Positions 26,529 through 35,814 of a stretch of DNA of 64,000 bases are shown here, in pieces; positions within the stretch are counted from its first letter, which is position 1; each line of letters begins with the position of its first letter. Below the pieces are notes generated by a model that had not been told where the DNA came from, ran no database searches, and saw nothing but the letters and a program-made list of their open reading frames with translations. This stretch comes from Ruficoccus sp. ZRK36 (lineage in GTDB: Bacteria > Verrucomicrobiota > Verrucomicrobiia > Opitutales > Cerasicoccaceae): the NCBI RefSeq assembly GCF_019603315.1, contig NZ_CP080649.1, positions 1,875,501 to 1,939,500 of the forward strand. The letters run 5' to 3'. Position numbers and translations under genes: made by a program.

Positions 26529-27896
26529 TTAATCGATGACAACGGGTTCGATTTTGCGGAGTCGGCAGAGGTCTTTAAGCTCCTCGACGATGTCGCCGTG
26601 GATGACAGAGAAGTGGTGCTCGAAGCCGCCGTAGACAAGTGTCTCGGATATCTTCGACAGGTCGGCGTCGAACTTGATCTTCATCGGATTGCCGCGCAGG
26701 ACCTGCTCGGTGGGGATGGCGGTGCCGGTGGTAATGAGCATGCGGTAGCCGTCTCCGTTTTGGTTTTCGCTCAGGCGGGCCATGGTGACTTTTCCGGTTT
26801 TGATTGGGAACTCCATGGTGAGGCCCTTCTTGCCACCGCCGTCCATGATCGAGTGCTTGCGCAGCTCGGGCTTGGCTGATGAGCAGCAAAGGGAGGCCGG
26901 AGCTGCCCCGCAGTGCCAGGTCATGCCGACGTTTTCATCCGAGTCGATAGAGATCAAATCGCAGAAGAAGGGCAGCTCGCCGGTCAGCTCGTGCTCCATC
27001 ATCATCGTGACGGTGCCGTAGATGTCGCCTTCGCAGCCGGTGAGGATGCCCTCGTCGTTGAGGAGGCTGGAGATCGCGCACACGGCGATGCCGAGCATGT
27101 CCCCAAACTCCGGCCAGCAGCGCACGGCGAAGCTGGTGAGATGGTACTTGTCCTTTAGTTCGAGGAAGGCCTCGTAGAGGGCAGCACCTTTGCTCAGTTC
27201 GGACTCGTTTACGCCCTCTGACGGGGTCCCGGAACCCGTCAGCACCTTCAAGCCTTCGGCCTGCTTTTGCTCGGAGATTTTGCGGGTACTTTCGATCAGT
27301 TCCCAAAGTGTGATCAGCTCGATCTCCACGCCCAGCTCACGGCGCAGCAGCAGCTCGTCCGCATTGGAGGCATAGAAGCCGGGCACGCGGTTGCCGACGA
27401 CCCCGAGCTTGAAGCGCGAAAGCGACTTGAGACACTTGAAGACGTTGAGCTTTTTCCCCAGCGCCCCGGCTGCATCCTCCAGCGGCGCGTGTACGTGCAG
27501 GTACTCGTAGCCGAGCACCCACATCGCGTGGGCGTTCATGTTGACCGCGCAGAAGGAGTTCGAGCTGATGCGCCCGCCCTGCATCGGCGGCTCTGGCATC
27601 GACCACAGCAGCACCGGCACCTTTAGACGCTCGACCAGCATAGGGACGACTGCGCCGAGAGCGAAGGTGATGAAGTGGACCACAAGCACGTCCACGCGCT
27701 CTGTTTCGAGCTTCTCGATCAAAGCCTGCGCCTCGGCCTCGGTGGTGATGATGGTCTCGCCGCCTACGGTGCGTGCGCCGGGTGAGGACTGGATAAGAGC
27801 CTCCCGGCCCTGAGCCCGAATCGCTTCGAGGTGTTTGTCTACCCAGCTGCCTTTGGCGCAGGGGACGTAGCCGATGGTGAGGTTAGAATCGCTCAT
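26529..27896 (-). CDS. L-fucose/L-arabinose isomerase-family protein
   Basis: Predicted aldose-ketose isomerase of 455 residues (COG2407-like). The metal-site pattern of fucose isomerase is visible as Glu in GCEGDIYG, Asp in FFCDLISID and His in TWHCGAAP. Family members bind Mn2+ and act on L-fucose, D-arabinose or related sugars. ATG 27896 is chosen over a TTG three codons upstream. It is the last gene of a seven-gene operon that also holds an FGGY kinase and a class II aldolase, so an isomerase-kinase-aldolase route is likely. The true sugar is unknown. Confidence 0.85.
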   Translation of the reverse strand: MSDSNLTIGYVPCAKGSWVDKHLEAIRAQGREALIQSSPGARTVGGETIITTEAEAQALIEKLETERVDVLVVHFITFALGAVVPMLVERLKVPVLLWSMPEPPMQGGRISSNSFCAVNMNAHAMWVLGYEYLHVHAPLEDAAGALGKKLNVFKCLKSLSRFKLGVVGNRVPGFYASNADELLLRRELGVEIELITLWELIESTRKISEQKQAEGLKVLTGSGTPSEGVNESELSKGAALYEAFLELKDKYHLTSFAVRCWPEFGDMLGIAVCAISSLLNDEGILTGCEGDIYGTVTMMMEHELTGELPFFCDLISIDSDENVGMTWHCGAAPASLCCSSAKPELRKHSIMDGGGKKGLTMEFPIKTGKVTMARLSENQNGDGYRMLITTGTAIPTEQVLRGNPMKIKFDADLSKISETLVYGGFEHHFSVIHGDIVEELKDLCRLRKIEPVVID

Positions 27897-27923
27897 AAGA
27901 ATCAAGAGGTAACAAGTCGGTGA

Positions 27924-28757
27924 CTATGCCCGGCCGCAGGCCAGGCGGATTTTCTGTTGAGCCAGCTTCGAAGCGTGCTCGGTGACGGGATCCATAAAAA
28001 GGTCGATGGCGTTGAACTTACCCCGCTGGGCGTCTACCTGCGCTTCGAGTGCTTTCAGGTATTCGGCCATGAACTCGGTGGCGATGTTCATCTTGGAGAA
28101 GCCGGCGGCGATCACTTCCTTGACCTTATCCTCCGGCGTATCCGAGCCGCCATGCAGCACCAGTGGTATGCTGACGGCCTCCCCGCAGGCGCGGGCGAGA
28201 TCCGTACGGATGACGGGAGTGGTTTTATAAAAACCGTGGGCAGTGCCGACGGCAGCCGCCATGGCGTCCACGCCGGTCTCCTCCACGAATGCCTTGACCT
28301 CGTCCGCGCTCGGCAGGGGCGGGGTCTCGGTGTCCGTGCCGGGGATGTGCCCGAGCTCACCCTCGATGCTCAAGCCCGCCTCATGGGCGAGCTTGACGGC
28401 CTCCCTGGTCTCGCGGATGTTCTGTTCGTAGGGCTTGGCCGATCCGTCGTACATGACAGATGAAAAGCCGTACTCGATCGCCATCCTGACCTGCTCATGC
28501 GTCTGCCCATGGTCCATGTGCAGCGCTACCGGCAGCGATGTCTTCGAGGCCAGATGTCGCACCAGCGCAGCCATGTAGGGGGCCTTGCCGGTATTGAACA
28601 GGCGATGGTACACCTGGAAAATGACCGGCATCTGCTCACGCTCAGCAGCCTGCAAGACCGCCAAAGCGGTCTCCGTGTTGACGACATTAAATGCGCACAC
28701 GGCGCGCTTTTCGGAGCGCGCCTGTGGCAGGATTTCGTTAAGGGTGACCAGTGGCAT
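27924..28757 (-). CDS. Class II ketose-bisphosphate aldolase family protein
   Basis: Zn-dependent aldolase of 277 residues (GatY/KbaY/FbaA/IolJ type). Metal ligands and active-site motifs are MDHGQ, EGELGHIPG, GTAHGFYK, VLHGGSDTP and KMNIATEF. It would split a phosphorylated ketose to dihydroxyacetone phosphate and an aldehyde. ATG 28757 lies 2 bp after the stop of the Fe-S gene, so translation is coupled. IolJ of inositol pathways is one analogue, which would fit the IolB and PfkB genes upstream; tagatose- or fuculose-type substrates are alternatives. Confidence 0.9.
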   Translation of the reverse strand: MPLVTLNEILPQARSEKRAVCAFNVVNTETALAVLQAAEREQMPVIFQVYHRLFNTGKAPYMAALVRHLASKTSLPVALHMDHGQTHEQVRMAIEYGFSSVMYDGSAKPYEQNIRETREAVKLAHEAGLSIEGELGHIPGTDTETPPLPSADEVKAFVEETGVDAMAAAVGTAHGFYKTTPVIRTDLARACGEAVSIPLVLHGGSDTPEDKVKEVIAAGFSKMNIATEFMAEYLKALEAQVDAQRGKFNAIDLFMDPVTEHASKLAQQKIRLACGRA

Positions 28758-28759
28758 GA

Positions 28760-29839
28760 CTAGACGGCGGCGGGAGTTTGAGCTTGGGCCAGGCAGGCCT
28801 GCTCCAGTGTGAGGACGTTCAGCTTCGGCTCGGTGCAAGCGGTCAGTACCTCATAGGTGTAGGGGCTGGCGGTGACGAGGATATCCTCGGTGCTGTCCAT
28901 CTCCTGGATCAGGCGAGCCCGCAAGCGGGCGGCCAGGGTGGGGCGGATCTTATCAAAGACAACCGAGCCCTCGCCCAGCGCGAACGACTCTTCGGCGTTT
29001 GTGCCGAGCGGGCGCAGATCGCATCCGGCGGCCTTGAGCAGGGCTCGCGGCTCCTCGGCCATGTCGTTGTAGTTACGCAGAAAATCGCTATCGATGTAGT
29101 AAACCGTAGAAGCGTTTTCGGGCAGCTTGAGCTTTCCAGATTCGACCAGCTTGAGCAGGTACTCGCTGGTGTGAAGGACTTCGATGCTGTCGAGTGCAGC
29201 GCCCCACTTGGCGAAGTCGTTCTTAAGCGCGTCATACGCAGCCGGGCAGGAAACAACCACACTCTTGCAGCCGCTCTTCTCGATCAGCGCCTTGACCTGT
29301 GCAGCCAGTTCGGCGGCGTCCTTGGTATAGCCCAGCGCGCCCAGGGCCTTGCCGGTGTCGCTGACGGAGAGTGTTTCGTAAGACACACCTGCCAGCTCCA
29401 TCAGGCCGGCGAAGGCGTCAGCCGCGGCGATGGCGCCGGCGGTGTATGTCGTGCTTTTCAAATACAGCACTTCACAGCCCTCTCCGCTCAGCTGCGGATC
29501 AAAGTCCGCCTTGAGCGCGTCGGCCACGGCCTGTACCTCGGCGGGTGCAAGGCCCTGCTCGACCACATCGCAGCGGGCGGCCAGGGCGAGCCCGGCCTCG
29601 TCAAAGTGACTGACGCAGTGCTTGCGGCAGGCGGCCGAGAGTGTGTTGTCGTAGAAGGTCTTGATGAAGTCCGGATTACTCCACTGCTCGGGCTTCATGC
29701 TGAGGCGGTCGATGATGAGCGCGTTGCCGCGCGGGATGTCAGCCTCGCGAAAGCTGACGTTGGCGGTCGTCGCCAGGTGCCGGCACATGAAGCAGAAGCG
29801 GCAGGCATTGATGACGTCGCGGTAAGAGTCGGTGTTCAT
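28760..29839 (-). CDS. Fe-S-binding oxidoreductase subunit (GlpC/LutA/HdrD-like)
   Basis: Protein of 359 residues. N-terminal cysteines C13-x2-C16-x2-C19 (CRFCFMCRH) and C71/C75 (CRKHC) could bind an Fe-S cluster. The C-terminal half resembles the CCG-type domain seen in glycolate or lactate oxidase partners, but the double-Cys-Gly motifs themselves are not visible, so the cluster set is reduced. It directly follows the FAD oxidase gene (48 bp) and probably passes electrons from it to quinone. ATG 29839 gives the family-like start; a frame extends 16 codons upstream. Confidence 0.8.
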   Translation of the reverse strand: MNTDSYRDVINACRFCFMCRHLATTANVSFREADIPRGNALIIDRLSMKPEQWSNPDFIKTFYDNTLSAACRKHCVSHFDEAGLALAARCDVVEQGLAPAEVQAVADALKADFDPQLSGEGCEVLYLKSTTYTAGAIAAADAFAGLMELAGVSYETLSVSDTGKALGALGYTKDAAELAAQVKALIEKSGCKSVVVSCPAAYDALKNDFAKWGAALDSIEVLHTSEYLLKLVESGKLKLPENASTVYYIDSDFLRNYNDMAEEPRALLKAAGCDLRPLGTNAEESFALGEGSVVFDKIRPTLAARLRARLIQEMDSTEDILVTASPYTYEVLTACTEPKLNVLTLEQACLAQAQTPAAV

Positions 29840-29887
29840 AGTCGTGATCCTCTCAAAGATGTATTTTAGGTTGTCATACTGCGGCAA

Positions 29888-31327
29888 CTACACGCCGAAG
29901 CCCATTTTTCCGGGGTTCATGATGCCGAGCGGGTCCATGGCGGTCTTGATGCGCTTGAGTACGTCGAAGGCCTCGCCGTAGAGCTCGGGCATCATGCGGC
30001 CCAGCTTGAGCCCGACGCCGTGGTGCTCGTTGATAACTCCGCCGTTGGCGATGGCGGCGCGCACGGCCGTGTCCCAGATTTTGTTGTAGAGGGCGACAGC
30101 TTCGTTGGGGTCCTGCGGCGGCTCCTCGATGATGAAGCGCGCATAGAGCATCGCTCCCCACTCGTACCAGTGCGAGAAGTGACCGATGAATGTGGCCTCG
30201 GGGAAGTTGTCGTTGACGGCGTTTTTCATCGCCCAGTAGACCTTCTCGATGTTGGTAAAGGTGGCCACCGTATCGAGTGTGCCGAAGGCCTGTGGCATGT
30301 GGAACATGTAGGGCGGATAGAAGAACTTGTAGCGGTTTTCCCACCAGGTTTCCCCAGCTTCGGTGCCGAGATCCTCGGGGTCCTGTTTTTCACAGATCGC
30401 ACAGGCCTTGGCCATTTCCAGGTCCACCATCTCCCTGGGGCCATCGAAGCCGAAGACCAGGTACGAACCTTCGCGGTCAATGTCCAGCACGCGCTTGATC
30501 AGGCGGGCGGTTTCAGGATTGTCGTAAAGACGGATCGCGCACGGACGCAGACGCGAGGTCATGATCTCCGCTCCGGCCGCCATCGCCGTGTGCATATCCT
30601 TGAAGAGGTAGGCGTGGAATTTCCGACACTCGGGGATCGGGTGAATTTTCAGCGTGGCCTTGGTCATGACACCCAGCGTGCCCTCGCTGCCGAGGAAGAG
30701 CTGGGTGAGGTCCGGACCAGAGGCATGGCGCGGCACGGGTAGGGTGTTAATGATCTTCCCCTCGGGGGTGACCATCTCCACGGACATGGTCATGTCTTCG
30801 ATTTTGCCGTACTTGGTCGAAAGCACGCCGGTGCCGCGGTGGGCGAGGAAGCCCCCGAGCGTGGCGCAGCCGATCGATGCCGGGAAGTGCATGGTGGAGA
30901 AGCCCGCCTTTTCCGTGGCCCACTCCAGCTGCTGCATATTGCAGCCGGTCTCCGCCGTGATGGTCAGCGCCTTCTCGTCAACCTCGATCACGCGGTTGAG
31001 TTTCTTCGTATCCAGGCTGATGCCTCCGAAAACGGGCAGCGCGCCGCCCTGCGAGCCGGAGCCGCCGCCCCAGGGTGTGACGGGGATCTTGTACTTGTTG
31101 GCGATTTTCATCACCTCGGCCACAGCCTCGGTCGTCTCCGGAGTCACGATGATGTCCGGGCAGCGCGGGGTCTCGCCACGGTCGTGCCAGAGTTCGGGCA
31201 CCCAGTAGTAGTCGATGGAGTGCCCCAGCTTATCGGAGGCATCGATGGAGACATTGTCTTCGCCGATGGCCCAGGTTAGCTCGCTGCGGATCATCTCGAA
31301 GAGGTAATGCGTCGTTTGCGGAAGCAT
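29888..31327 (-). CDS. FAD-binding oxidoreductase (GlcD/FAD_binding_4 family)
   Basis: Flavoprotein of 479 residues. The FAD-binding domain has PVTPWGGGSGSQGGA (about residues 80-95) and GCATLGGFLAHRGTG, and the C-terminal FAD-linked oxidase domain ends in GGVINEHHGVGLKLGR and DPLGIMNPGKMGF. These are signatures of D-lactate/glycolate oxidases and alkylglycerone-phosphate synthases. With the adjacent Fe-S protein it may form a membrane-associated 2-hydroxyacid or polyol oxidase. The substrate is probably an intermediate of the same operon. Confidence 0.9.
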   Translation of the reverse strand: MLPQTTHYLFEMIRSELTWAIGEDNVSIDASDKLGHSIDYYWVPELWHDRGETPRCPDIIVTPETTEAVAEVMKIANKYKIPVTPWGGGSGSQGGALPVFGGISLDTKKLNRVIEVDEKALTITAETGCNMQQLEWATEKAGFSTMHFPASIGCATLGGFLAHRGTGVLSTKYGKIEDMTMSVEMVTPEGKIINTLPVPRHASGPDLTQLFLGSEGTLGVMTKATLKIHPIPECRKFHAYLFKDMHTAMAAGAEIMTSRLRPCAIRLYDNPETARLIKRVLDIDREGSYLVFGFDGPREMVDLEMAKACAICEKQDPEDLGTEAGETWWENRYKFFYPPYMFHMPQAFGTLDTVATFTNIEKVYWAMKNAVNDNFPEATFIGHFSHWYEWGAMLYARFIIEEPPQDPNEAVALYNKIWDTAVRAAIANGGVINEHHGVGLKLGRMMPELYGEAFDVLKRIKTAMDPLGIMNPGKMGFGV

Positions 31328-31371
31328 GGGATTTTTCTAGTTTGGATTAAAGGCCGCGTGCCCGGCGCTCG

Positions 31372-32868
31372 TTAGTCGATTTCACGGTAGACATCCGCCA
31401 GCACGTCGTGGATGCGGGTGTACAAGGGAAAGGCTTTGGCGTAGCGGGCGACATTGTCGGGCTGCGGCTTGACCGGCTCGCGCTCACGCAGGCATTTTTT
31501 CACCGCGTCGCGTTCGTCGCTAAAGACGCCGGTACCGACACCGGCCAGCAGGCAGGAGCCGTAGGAGGCATCGCAGCCGGAGGGCCGGATGATCTCCCGC
31601 CCAAAGACATCGGCCACGATCTGCGTCCACAGCTCGCTCTTGGCGCCGCCGCCAATCAGGCGCAGTTCATTCACGGGCAGCTGCATCTCTTCAATCGTGC
31701 GGAAGCAGTCGCGCAGGGAGAAGACGACCCCCTCCAGCAGGGCACGGATGAAGTCGTCGCGTGTGTGGCGCATGGTCGCGCCGACAAAGCTTGCCCGCAG
31801 CTTTGGGTCCCAGTACGGGGCGCGTTCACCTAAAAGATACGGGTGGAAAAAGAGACCATGTGCACCGGCGCTCGAACGCGCAGCAGCATCATCCATCAGG
31901 TCGTAAACCTTACGGCCCGTACGGGCGGCCTCGTCGATCTCGGCTTGGCCAAAAAGGTCGCGGAACCACCGCTGAGAGCGGGCGGCGCAATTTGTCGCCA
32001 CCACCGTGAACCAAAGTCCCGGCACCACATGCGAATAGGTCAGTGTGCGAGCATTGGGCACGGGTTTGTCCGTCATGACATTGACGTTGCCCGCCGTAGC
32101 CATCTTGAGAATAAGGCTACCTGGCTCAATCGCGCCCGCGGCATAGTCTTCAATCGCAGCGTCGGATGTGCCGCATACGACCGGAATGCCTGCGGGCAGC
32201 CCAAACTCTCGGGCGGCCTGTTCAGTGATAGTACCCGTCACCGTCGTCGGGTTGACCAGATCAGGCAGGATCTCCTGCCGGATGCCTGCGAGCTCGCACA
32301 GCGGCTCGGACCAGTCCTGCCGCGCCATATCAAAAAAGAGCGTGCCCTGCGCCTCGATCTTATCCGTACAACACACGGCGGTGAGACGCCAGCGCACGTA
32401 ATCTTTCACAAAGAGCATGTGCTCGGTCTTGCGTAGCGCCTCCGGCTCGTGCCGACTCAGCCAGAGCATCTGCGGCAGCGTCCAGGTCGGCGCGGCCATC
32501 TGGTAGGCGGTCTTGAAAATCAACTCGCCGTGCTCGGCGTTGAGCTCGGCTGCCTCTGCAGCGCTCCGCTGGTCGGTCCACATGATGACCGGGCGCACGG
32601 GCTGCATGTGTTTGTCCAGCAGCACGGCGTTGTGGGTAGAGCCGTCCACGGCGATGGCATCGACTTTTTTCAGATCGATCTTTTCGCGCAGCTGATCGAG
32701 GCAAGCGCGTACGGCCACGCACCAGTCCTCGGGGTTCTGCTCGGCCCAGCCGGGATGCGGCTGTGCGCTCTCGTACTCGGCGAAGCCCTCGCCATGCACG
32801 ACGCCACTCGCGTCGATCGCGGTGACTTTGCAGCCACTGGTGCCGATATCTATGCCTAGAAGGTACAT
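31372..32868 (-). CDS. FGGY-family carbohydrate kinase (xylulokinase-like)
   Basis: ATP-dependent sugar kinase of 498 residues. The N-terminal phosphate motif GIDIGTSGCKVTAID, the MWTDQRS substrate loop, the GTSDAAIEDYAAGA motif and the C-terminal GGGAKSELWTQIVADVFG adenosine motif are all present. Length and motifs are closest to xylulokinase, but FGGY kinases for fuculose, rhamnulose and others look similar. The gene lies 9 bp downstream of iolB in the operon. Confidence 0.9.
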   Translation of the reverse strand: MYLLGIDIGTSGCKVTAIDASGVVHGEGFAEYESAQPHPGWAEQNPEDWCVAVRACLDQLREKIDLKKVDAIAVDGSTHNAVLLDKHMQPVRPVIMWTDQRSAAEAAELNAEHGELIFKTAYQMAAPTWTLPQMLWLSRHEPEALRKTEHMLFVKDYVRWRLTAVCCTDKIEAQGTLFFDMARQDWSEPLCELAGIRQEILPDLVNPTTVTGTITEQAAREFGLPAGIPVVCGTSDAAIEDYAAGAIEPGSLILKMATAGNVNVMTDKPVPNARTLTYSHVVPGLWFTVVATNCAARSQRWFRDLFGQAEIDEAARTGRKVYDLMDDAAARSSAGAHGLFFHPYLLGERAPYWDPKLRASFVGATMRHTRDDFIRALLEGVVFSLRDCFRTIEEMQLPVNELRLIGGGAKSELWTQIVADVFGREIIRPSGCDASYGSCLLAGVGTGVFSDERDAVKKCLREREPVKPQPDNVARYAKAFPLYTRIHDVLADVYREID

Positions 32869-32877
32869 GGCGAAAGC

Positions 32878-33672
32878 CTACTGCATGCGCGCTGCATGGA
32901 CGGGGTCTTCGTAGCGCTTGAAGCCGCGTTCGTGTCCCGCCATGACCCACAGGTAGTACATGGTGTATCCGGGGGTGTTCACCGTCGGGTGGTAGCCCTC
33001 GGGGATGACGATCGTGTCGTTTTCGCGCACTGGGTAGGCGACATCGGTGCTGGTGTCATCGGTGTAGATCAACTGCAGACCGAAGCCGGTGGACGGGTTG
33101 AAGCGGTAAAAGTACAGCTCTTCCATGTCCAGCTCGCCGGGCGGGTTGTGGAAGTCGTGGCGGTGCGGCGGGTAGCTGGCCCAGTTTGCCGAGGGCACCC
33201 AGGCCTCGCCGACGAACAAGTGCTGCGCGGGTGCGTCGTCACCGATCATGATGACCGCCTCGCGCTGGCAGCCGTCCTTGCCCAGCTTCATATACGTGTC
33301 CTTGACGTCATCGGCGGTGTAGAGGACGGGCTCTCCGGATTTGTCGCAGGGGGATTCGGCGATGGCGACCTCGACCGCGCTCTGGCCGGTCAGCTTGACC
33401 TCACACTGGGGCGGGATGTAGAGCGTGTACGGATCGCCAGAAAAGACATCCTTGCGGGCTCCGATCACGCCAAAGTCTTTGCCGCCCGCCTCAGCGTTGC
33501 AGGTGCCTCCGAGCACGACGAGCACCAGCTCCTTTTCGCCGGAGTTCACGGACCAGTCTTCGCCGGGGGCAAGCTTGAGCAGTCCAAAGCCGGTCATTGC
33601 CATGCCTTTTTCGCCAATGTCAAAGATGCGGTTAAAGCCGTCCGCAGCGGGGGTTTTGATTAAATGTGTCAT
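32878..33672 (-). CDS. iolB: 5-deoxy-glucuronate isomerase (IolB family)
   Basis: Bicupin of 264 residues. The metal-binding pattern includes PPHRHDF and ELYFYRFNP, and the C-terminal MYYLWVMAGHE is typical of IolB. In inositol catabolism IolB converts 5-deoxy-D-glucuronate to 2-deoxy-5-keto-D-gluconate. Here the enzymes that would make its usual substrate (IolG, IolE, IolD) are absent from the operon, so either they lie elsewhere or the substrate differs. It lies between the PfkB and FGGY kinase genes with short gaps (18 and 9 bp). Confidence 0.88.
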   Translation of the reverse strand: MTHLIKTPAADGFNRIFDIGEKGMAMTGFGLLKLAPGEDWSVNSGEKELVLVVLGGTCNAEAGGKDFGVIGARKDVFSGDPYTLYIPPQCEVKLTGQSAVEVAIAESPCDKSGEPVLYTADDVKDTYMKLGKDGCQREAVIMIGDDAPAQHLFVGEAWVPSANWASYPPHRHDFHNPPGELDMEELYFYRFNPSTGFGLQLIYTDDTSTDVAYPVRENDTIVIPEGYHPTVNTPGYTMYYLWVMAGHERGFKRYEDPVHAARMQ

Positions 33673-33690
33673 GATAAATGGGGGCTGTGT

Positions 33691-34620
33691 TTAAAGGGAT
33701 GGCGCTGTCGCGCTCTTGATAAAGGCGAGGGCTTCCTCACGGGTCGGGATGCCGGTGCGACCGCCAAGCTTGCGGCACTTCATGGCCGCAACTGCGGAAG
33801 CAAAATGCAGGCAGTCAGCCAAGTCCGGGCCACTGGCCATCGTGTCCACATAGCGGGCTGCAAAAGCTCCGTGAAAGACATCACCTGCGCCCGTGGTGTC
33901 CACCACCTTGACATCGGGTGTAGGGATTTCGTGGATACGCTTCCCGTCAAAGCCAATCGAGCCGTTGCGCCCGAGCGTCACCCCTGTCCACTCCGGTCCT
34001 AGCCGGTGGAGTGCGCGGGCAGCTGCCTGTGGGTCTTTTTCGCCCGTGAATCTTTCGGCAAATACCTCCGAGGCGATCACCACCGTGCAGAGCGATAGGA
34101 GCCGTTCGATATCGTTCACGAGTGTCCCGGCATCGAGAAAGACGGGGATGTCATGCGCACGGGCAATCTCTGCTGCGCGGATAGCCGCGGGTGTCTGATG
34201 ACCGTCCAGATGGAGCGCGCGAGCGGAGAGGATCGCCTCTTCGCTGACCTCATCCGGAGTGAGGGGAGCTGCGCCGCCATGGGTCCAGGCGATGCTGCGC
34301 TTACCGGTGGACTGATCGACCCAGCAATAGGCCGTCGCTGACGAGGTTTCGGTACGTTTTACCAACCACTCCGTGCTGACTCCTTCTGTGGCGAAGTCTG
34401 AGAGGATATTCTCACCGTTGCGATCATCACCGATAGCCCCGATAAAGGTGGTCTTTGCACCGAGACGGGCTGCGGCCGCGATAGCGGTTGCTGCGGGGCC
34501 ACCGCCTTGCTCAATGCTTTGAACGATCTGTACCTTGTCGTCCAGTGGGATGTGGGGCAGCAGACAGAGCGTGTCCCAACTGCAATAGCCCAGGCCCAGG
34601 ATGTCTGATTTCGATTTCAT
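33691..34620 (-). CDS. PfkB-family sugar kinase (possible IolC)
   Basis: Ribokinase-like kinase of 309 residues. The N-terminal GGG substrate motif (SIEQGGGPAATAI) and the C-terminal catalytic motif VDTTGAGDVFHGAF are clear. Next to iolB and with an IolJ-like aldolase downstream it could be 2-deoxy-5-keto-gluconate kinase (IolC), but a ribokinase or 2-keto-3-deoxy-gluconate kinase cannot be excluded. It is the first gene of the seven-gene operon; a perfect inverted repeat lies 115 bp upstream of the ATG. Confidence 0.85.
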   Translation of the reverse strand: MKSKSDILGLGYCSWDTLCLLPHIPLDDKVQIVQSIEQGGGPAATAIAAAARLGAKTTFIGAIGDDRNGENILSDFATEGVSTEWLVKRTETSSATAYCWVDQSTGKRSIAWTHGGAAPLTPDEVSEEAILSARALHLDGHQTPAAIRAAEIARAHDIPVFLDAGTLVNDIERLLSLCTVVIASEVFAERFTGEKDPQAAARALHRLGPEWTGVTLGRNGSIGFDGKRIHEIPTPDVKVVDTTGAGDVFHGAFAARYVDTMASGPDLADCLHFASAVAAMKCRKLGGRTGIPTREEALAFIKSATAPSL

Positions 34621-34734
34621 CGGATAAAAACAAGCGGTTTGGCCGTACTCAGGAATCTAGGCCACATGATATGTTTGAGAACATGCTAGATGCTCTGCTT
34701 GGGGTCAATGATAAATATGAAAATAATATCGAGT

Positions 34735-34760
34735 AAATTATCACTTATGGATGATAATTT
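34735..34760. promoter_or_regulatory. DeoR-type operator upstream of the iolB operon
   Basis: Perfect 9-bp inverted repeat AAATTATCA (34735-34743) / TGATAATTT (34752-34760) with an 8-bp spacer. Single TGATAA half-sites also occur at 34709-34714 and, as TGATAAATT, at 35713-35721 in front of the DeoR gene. Placement between the regulator and the operon suggests that the DeoR protein binds here. Confidence 0.65.
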
Positions 34761-34903
34761 GGATTTGGGATAAGCTTTCTGTAAAGGGGCGCGCGGTCGA
34801 TTTTGAAACGCGGGGTGGGGTGATGAGCAGGCACAGTAAGGCCGTTGATTGATGCCTGCCGCGGCGCTTTACGCTGCGGGGAGGCATGCTTTGTTCCAGT
34901 GGA

Positions 34904-35707
34904 CTAGAGTATACGGGTCTGGGACTTCGTGCAGGCTTCCTGGATGTCCTCGGGCGGCTGCGTGTCAGACACCAAAACTGATAACTTTGTGAGATCACAA
35001 ATGCCAAAAAGTGCTTCCCGCTGGAACTTGGAGGAGTCAGCCAGCAATATCGGGCTTGCCATGTCGGTGAGCCCACCCAGGAACCGGGCATGGTCTTCCT
35101 GGAACGTGAATGCCCCGTTTACGCTGATTCCGACGGCAGAGAAAAACAGCTTTGTGATGCGCATGCTCTCTACTGTCTTGGTCGCTATCCCGCCCAGAAA
35201 CGAGTGTAGCTGGGGGTTGTAGGTGCCCCCGATGCTGATCAGTGTCATCGTCGGCGGCAGTGAGGGGAACTCATTGATAATCGCGCAGGAGTTGGTGATA
35301 ATGGTCAGCCGGCCGAGGTTTAGTGCAGCAGCCTCTCGGGCCAGTTGCAGCACCGTGGTCGAGGAATCGAGAAAAACCACATCATCCTCCTGCAAGAGGG
35401 TAGCCGCCTTGCGGGCGATCTTGCGTTTCGCATCCAACTGTCGGGTCATTCGCTCTCCGAAGCGGGATTGCGCCCAATCCTCTGGCCGCGATTCAGCTTC
35501 GATGTAACCTACGCCACCATGTGTCCGGGATATCAGTCCTTCTCCGGCCAGTTCGTTCACATCCCGATAAATAGTGGGGATAGAGACATCGAACTGCTGG
35601 CCGATCTCCTCGACAGTGCAATGGCGGCGATTTTTGATAAAATCGAGGATTTCACGCCTCCTTGTCTGACTGGGTTTGTTGCCTGATATCGCTTTCACCG
35701 CCAGCAT
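34904..35707 (-). CDS. DeoR-family transcriptional repressor (IolR-like)
   Basis: Repressor of 267 residues. The N-terminal helix-turn-helix reads ILDFIKNRRHCTVEEIGQQF followed by SIPTIYRDVNELAGEGLISRTHGG. The effector domain has FLDSSTTVLQLAR, TIITNSCAI and the ILLADSSKF motif of DeoR sensors, which usually bind a phosphorylated sugar. It lies directly upstream of the iolB operon on the same strand. TGATAATT-type sites lie in both promoters, so control of the operon and of itself is likely. Confidence 0.93.
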   Translation of the reverse strand: MLAVKAISGNKPSQTRRREILDFIKNRRHCTVEEIGQQFDVSIPTIYRDVNELAGEGLISRTHGGVGYIEAESRPEDWAQSRFGERMTRQLDAKRKIARKAATLLQEDDVVFLDSSTTVLQLAREAAALNLGRLTIITNSCAIINEFPSLPPTMTLISIGGTYNPQLHSFLGGIATKTVESMRITKLFFSAVGISVNGAFTFQEDHARFLGGLTDMASPILLADSSKFQREALFGICDLTKLSVLVSDTQPPEDIQEACTKSQTRIL

Positions 35708-35814
35708 GTTGATGATAAATTCTCATTTTTTACAAGTATATAATCACCTCGCGCCCTCCTCCAGGTGGTTAAGCCACGGACATGGGGGAGGGCACGGTGG
35801 GAAGCGGGATGGGA

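Noticed and set aside
26529-34620. Standard myo-inositol catabolic operon
   Set aside because: IolG, IolE and IolD are absent while a fucose-isomerase-like enzyme, an FGGY kinase and a FAD/Fe-S pair are present. The canonical label would be misleading.
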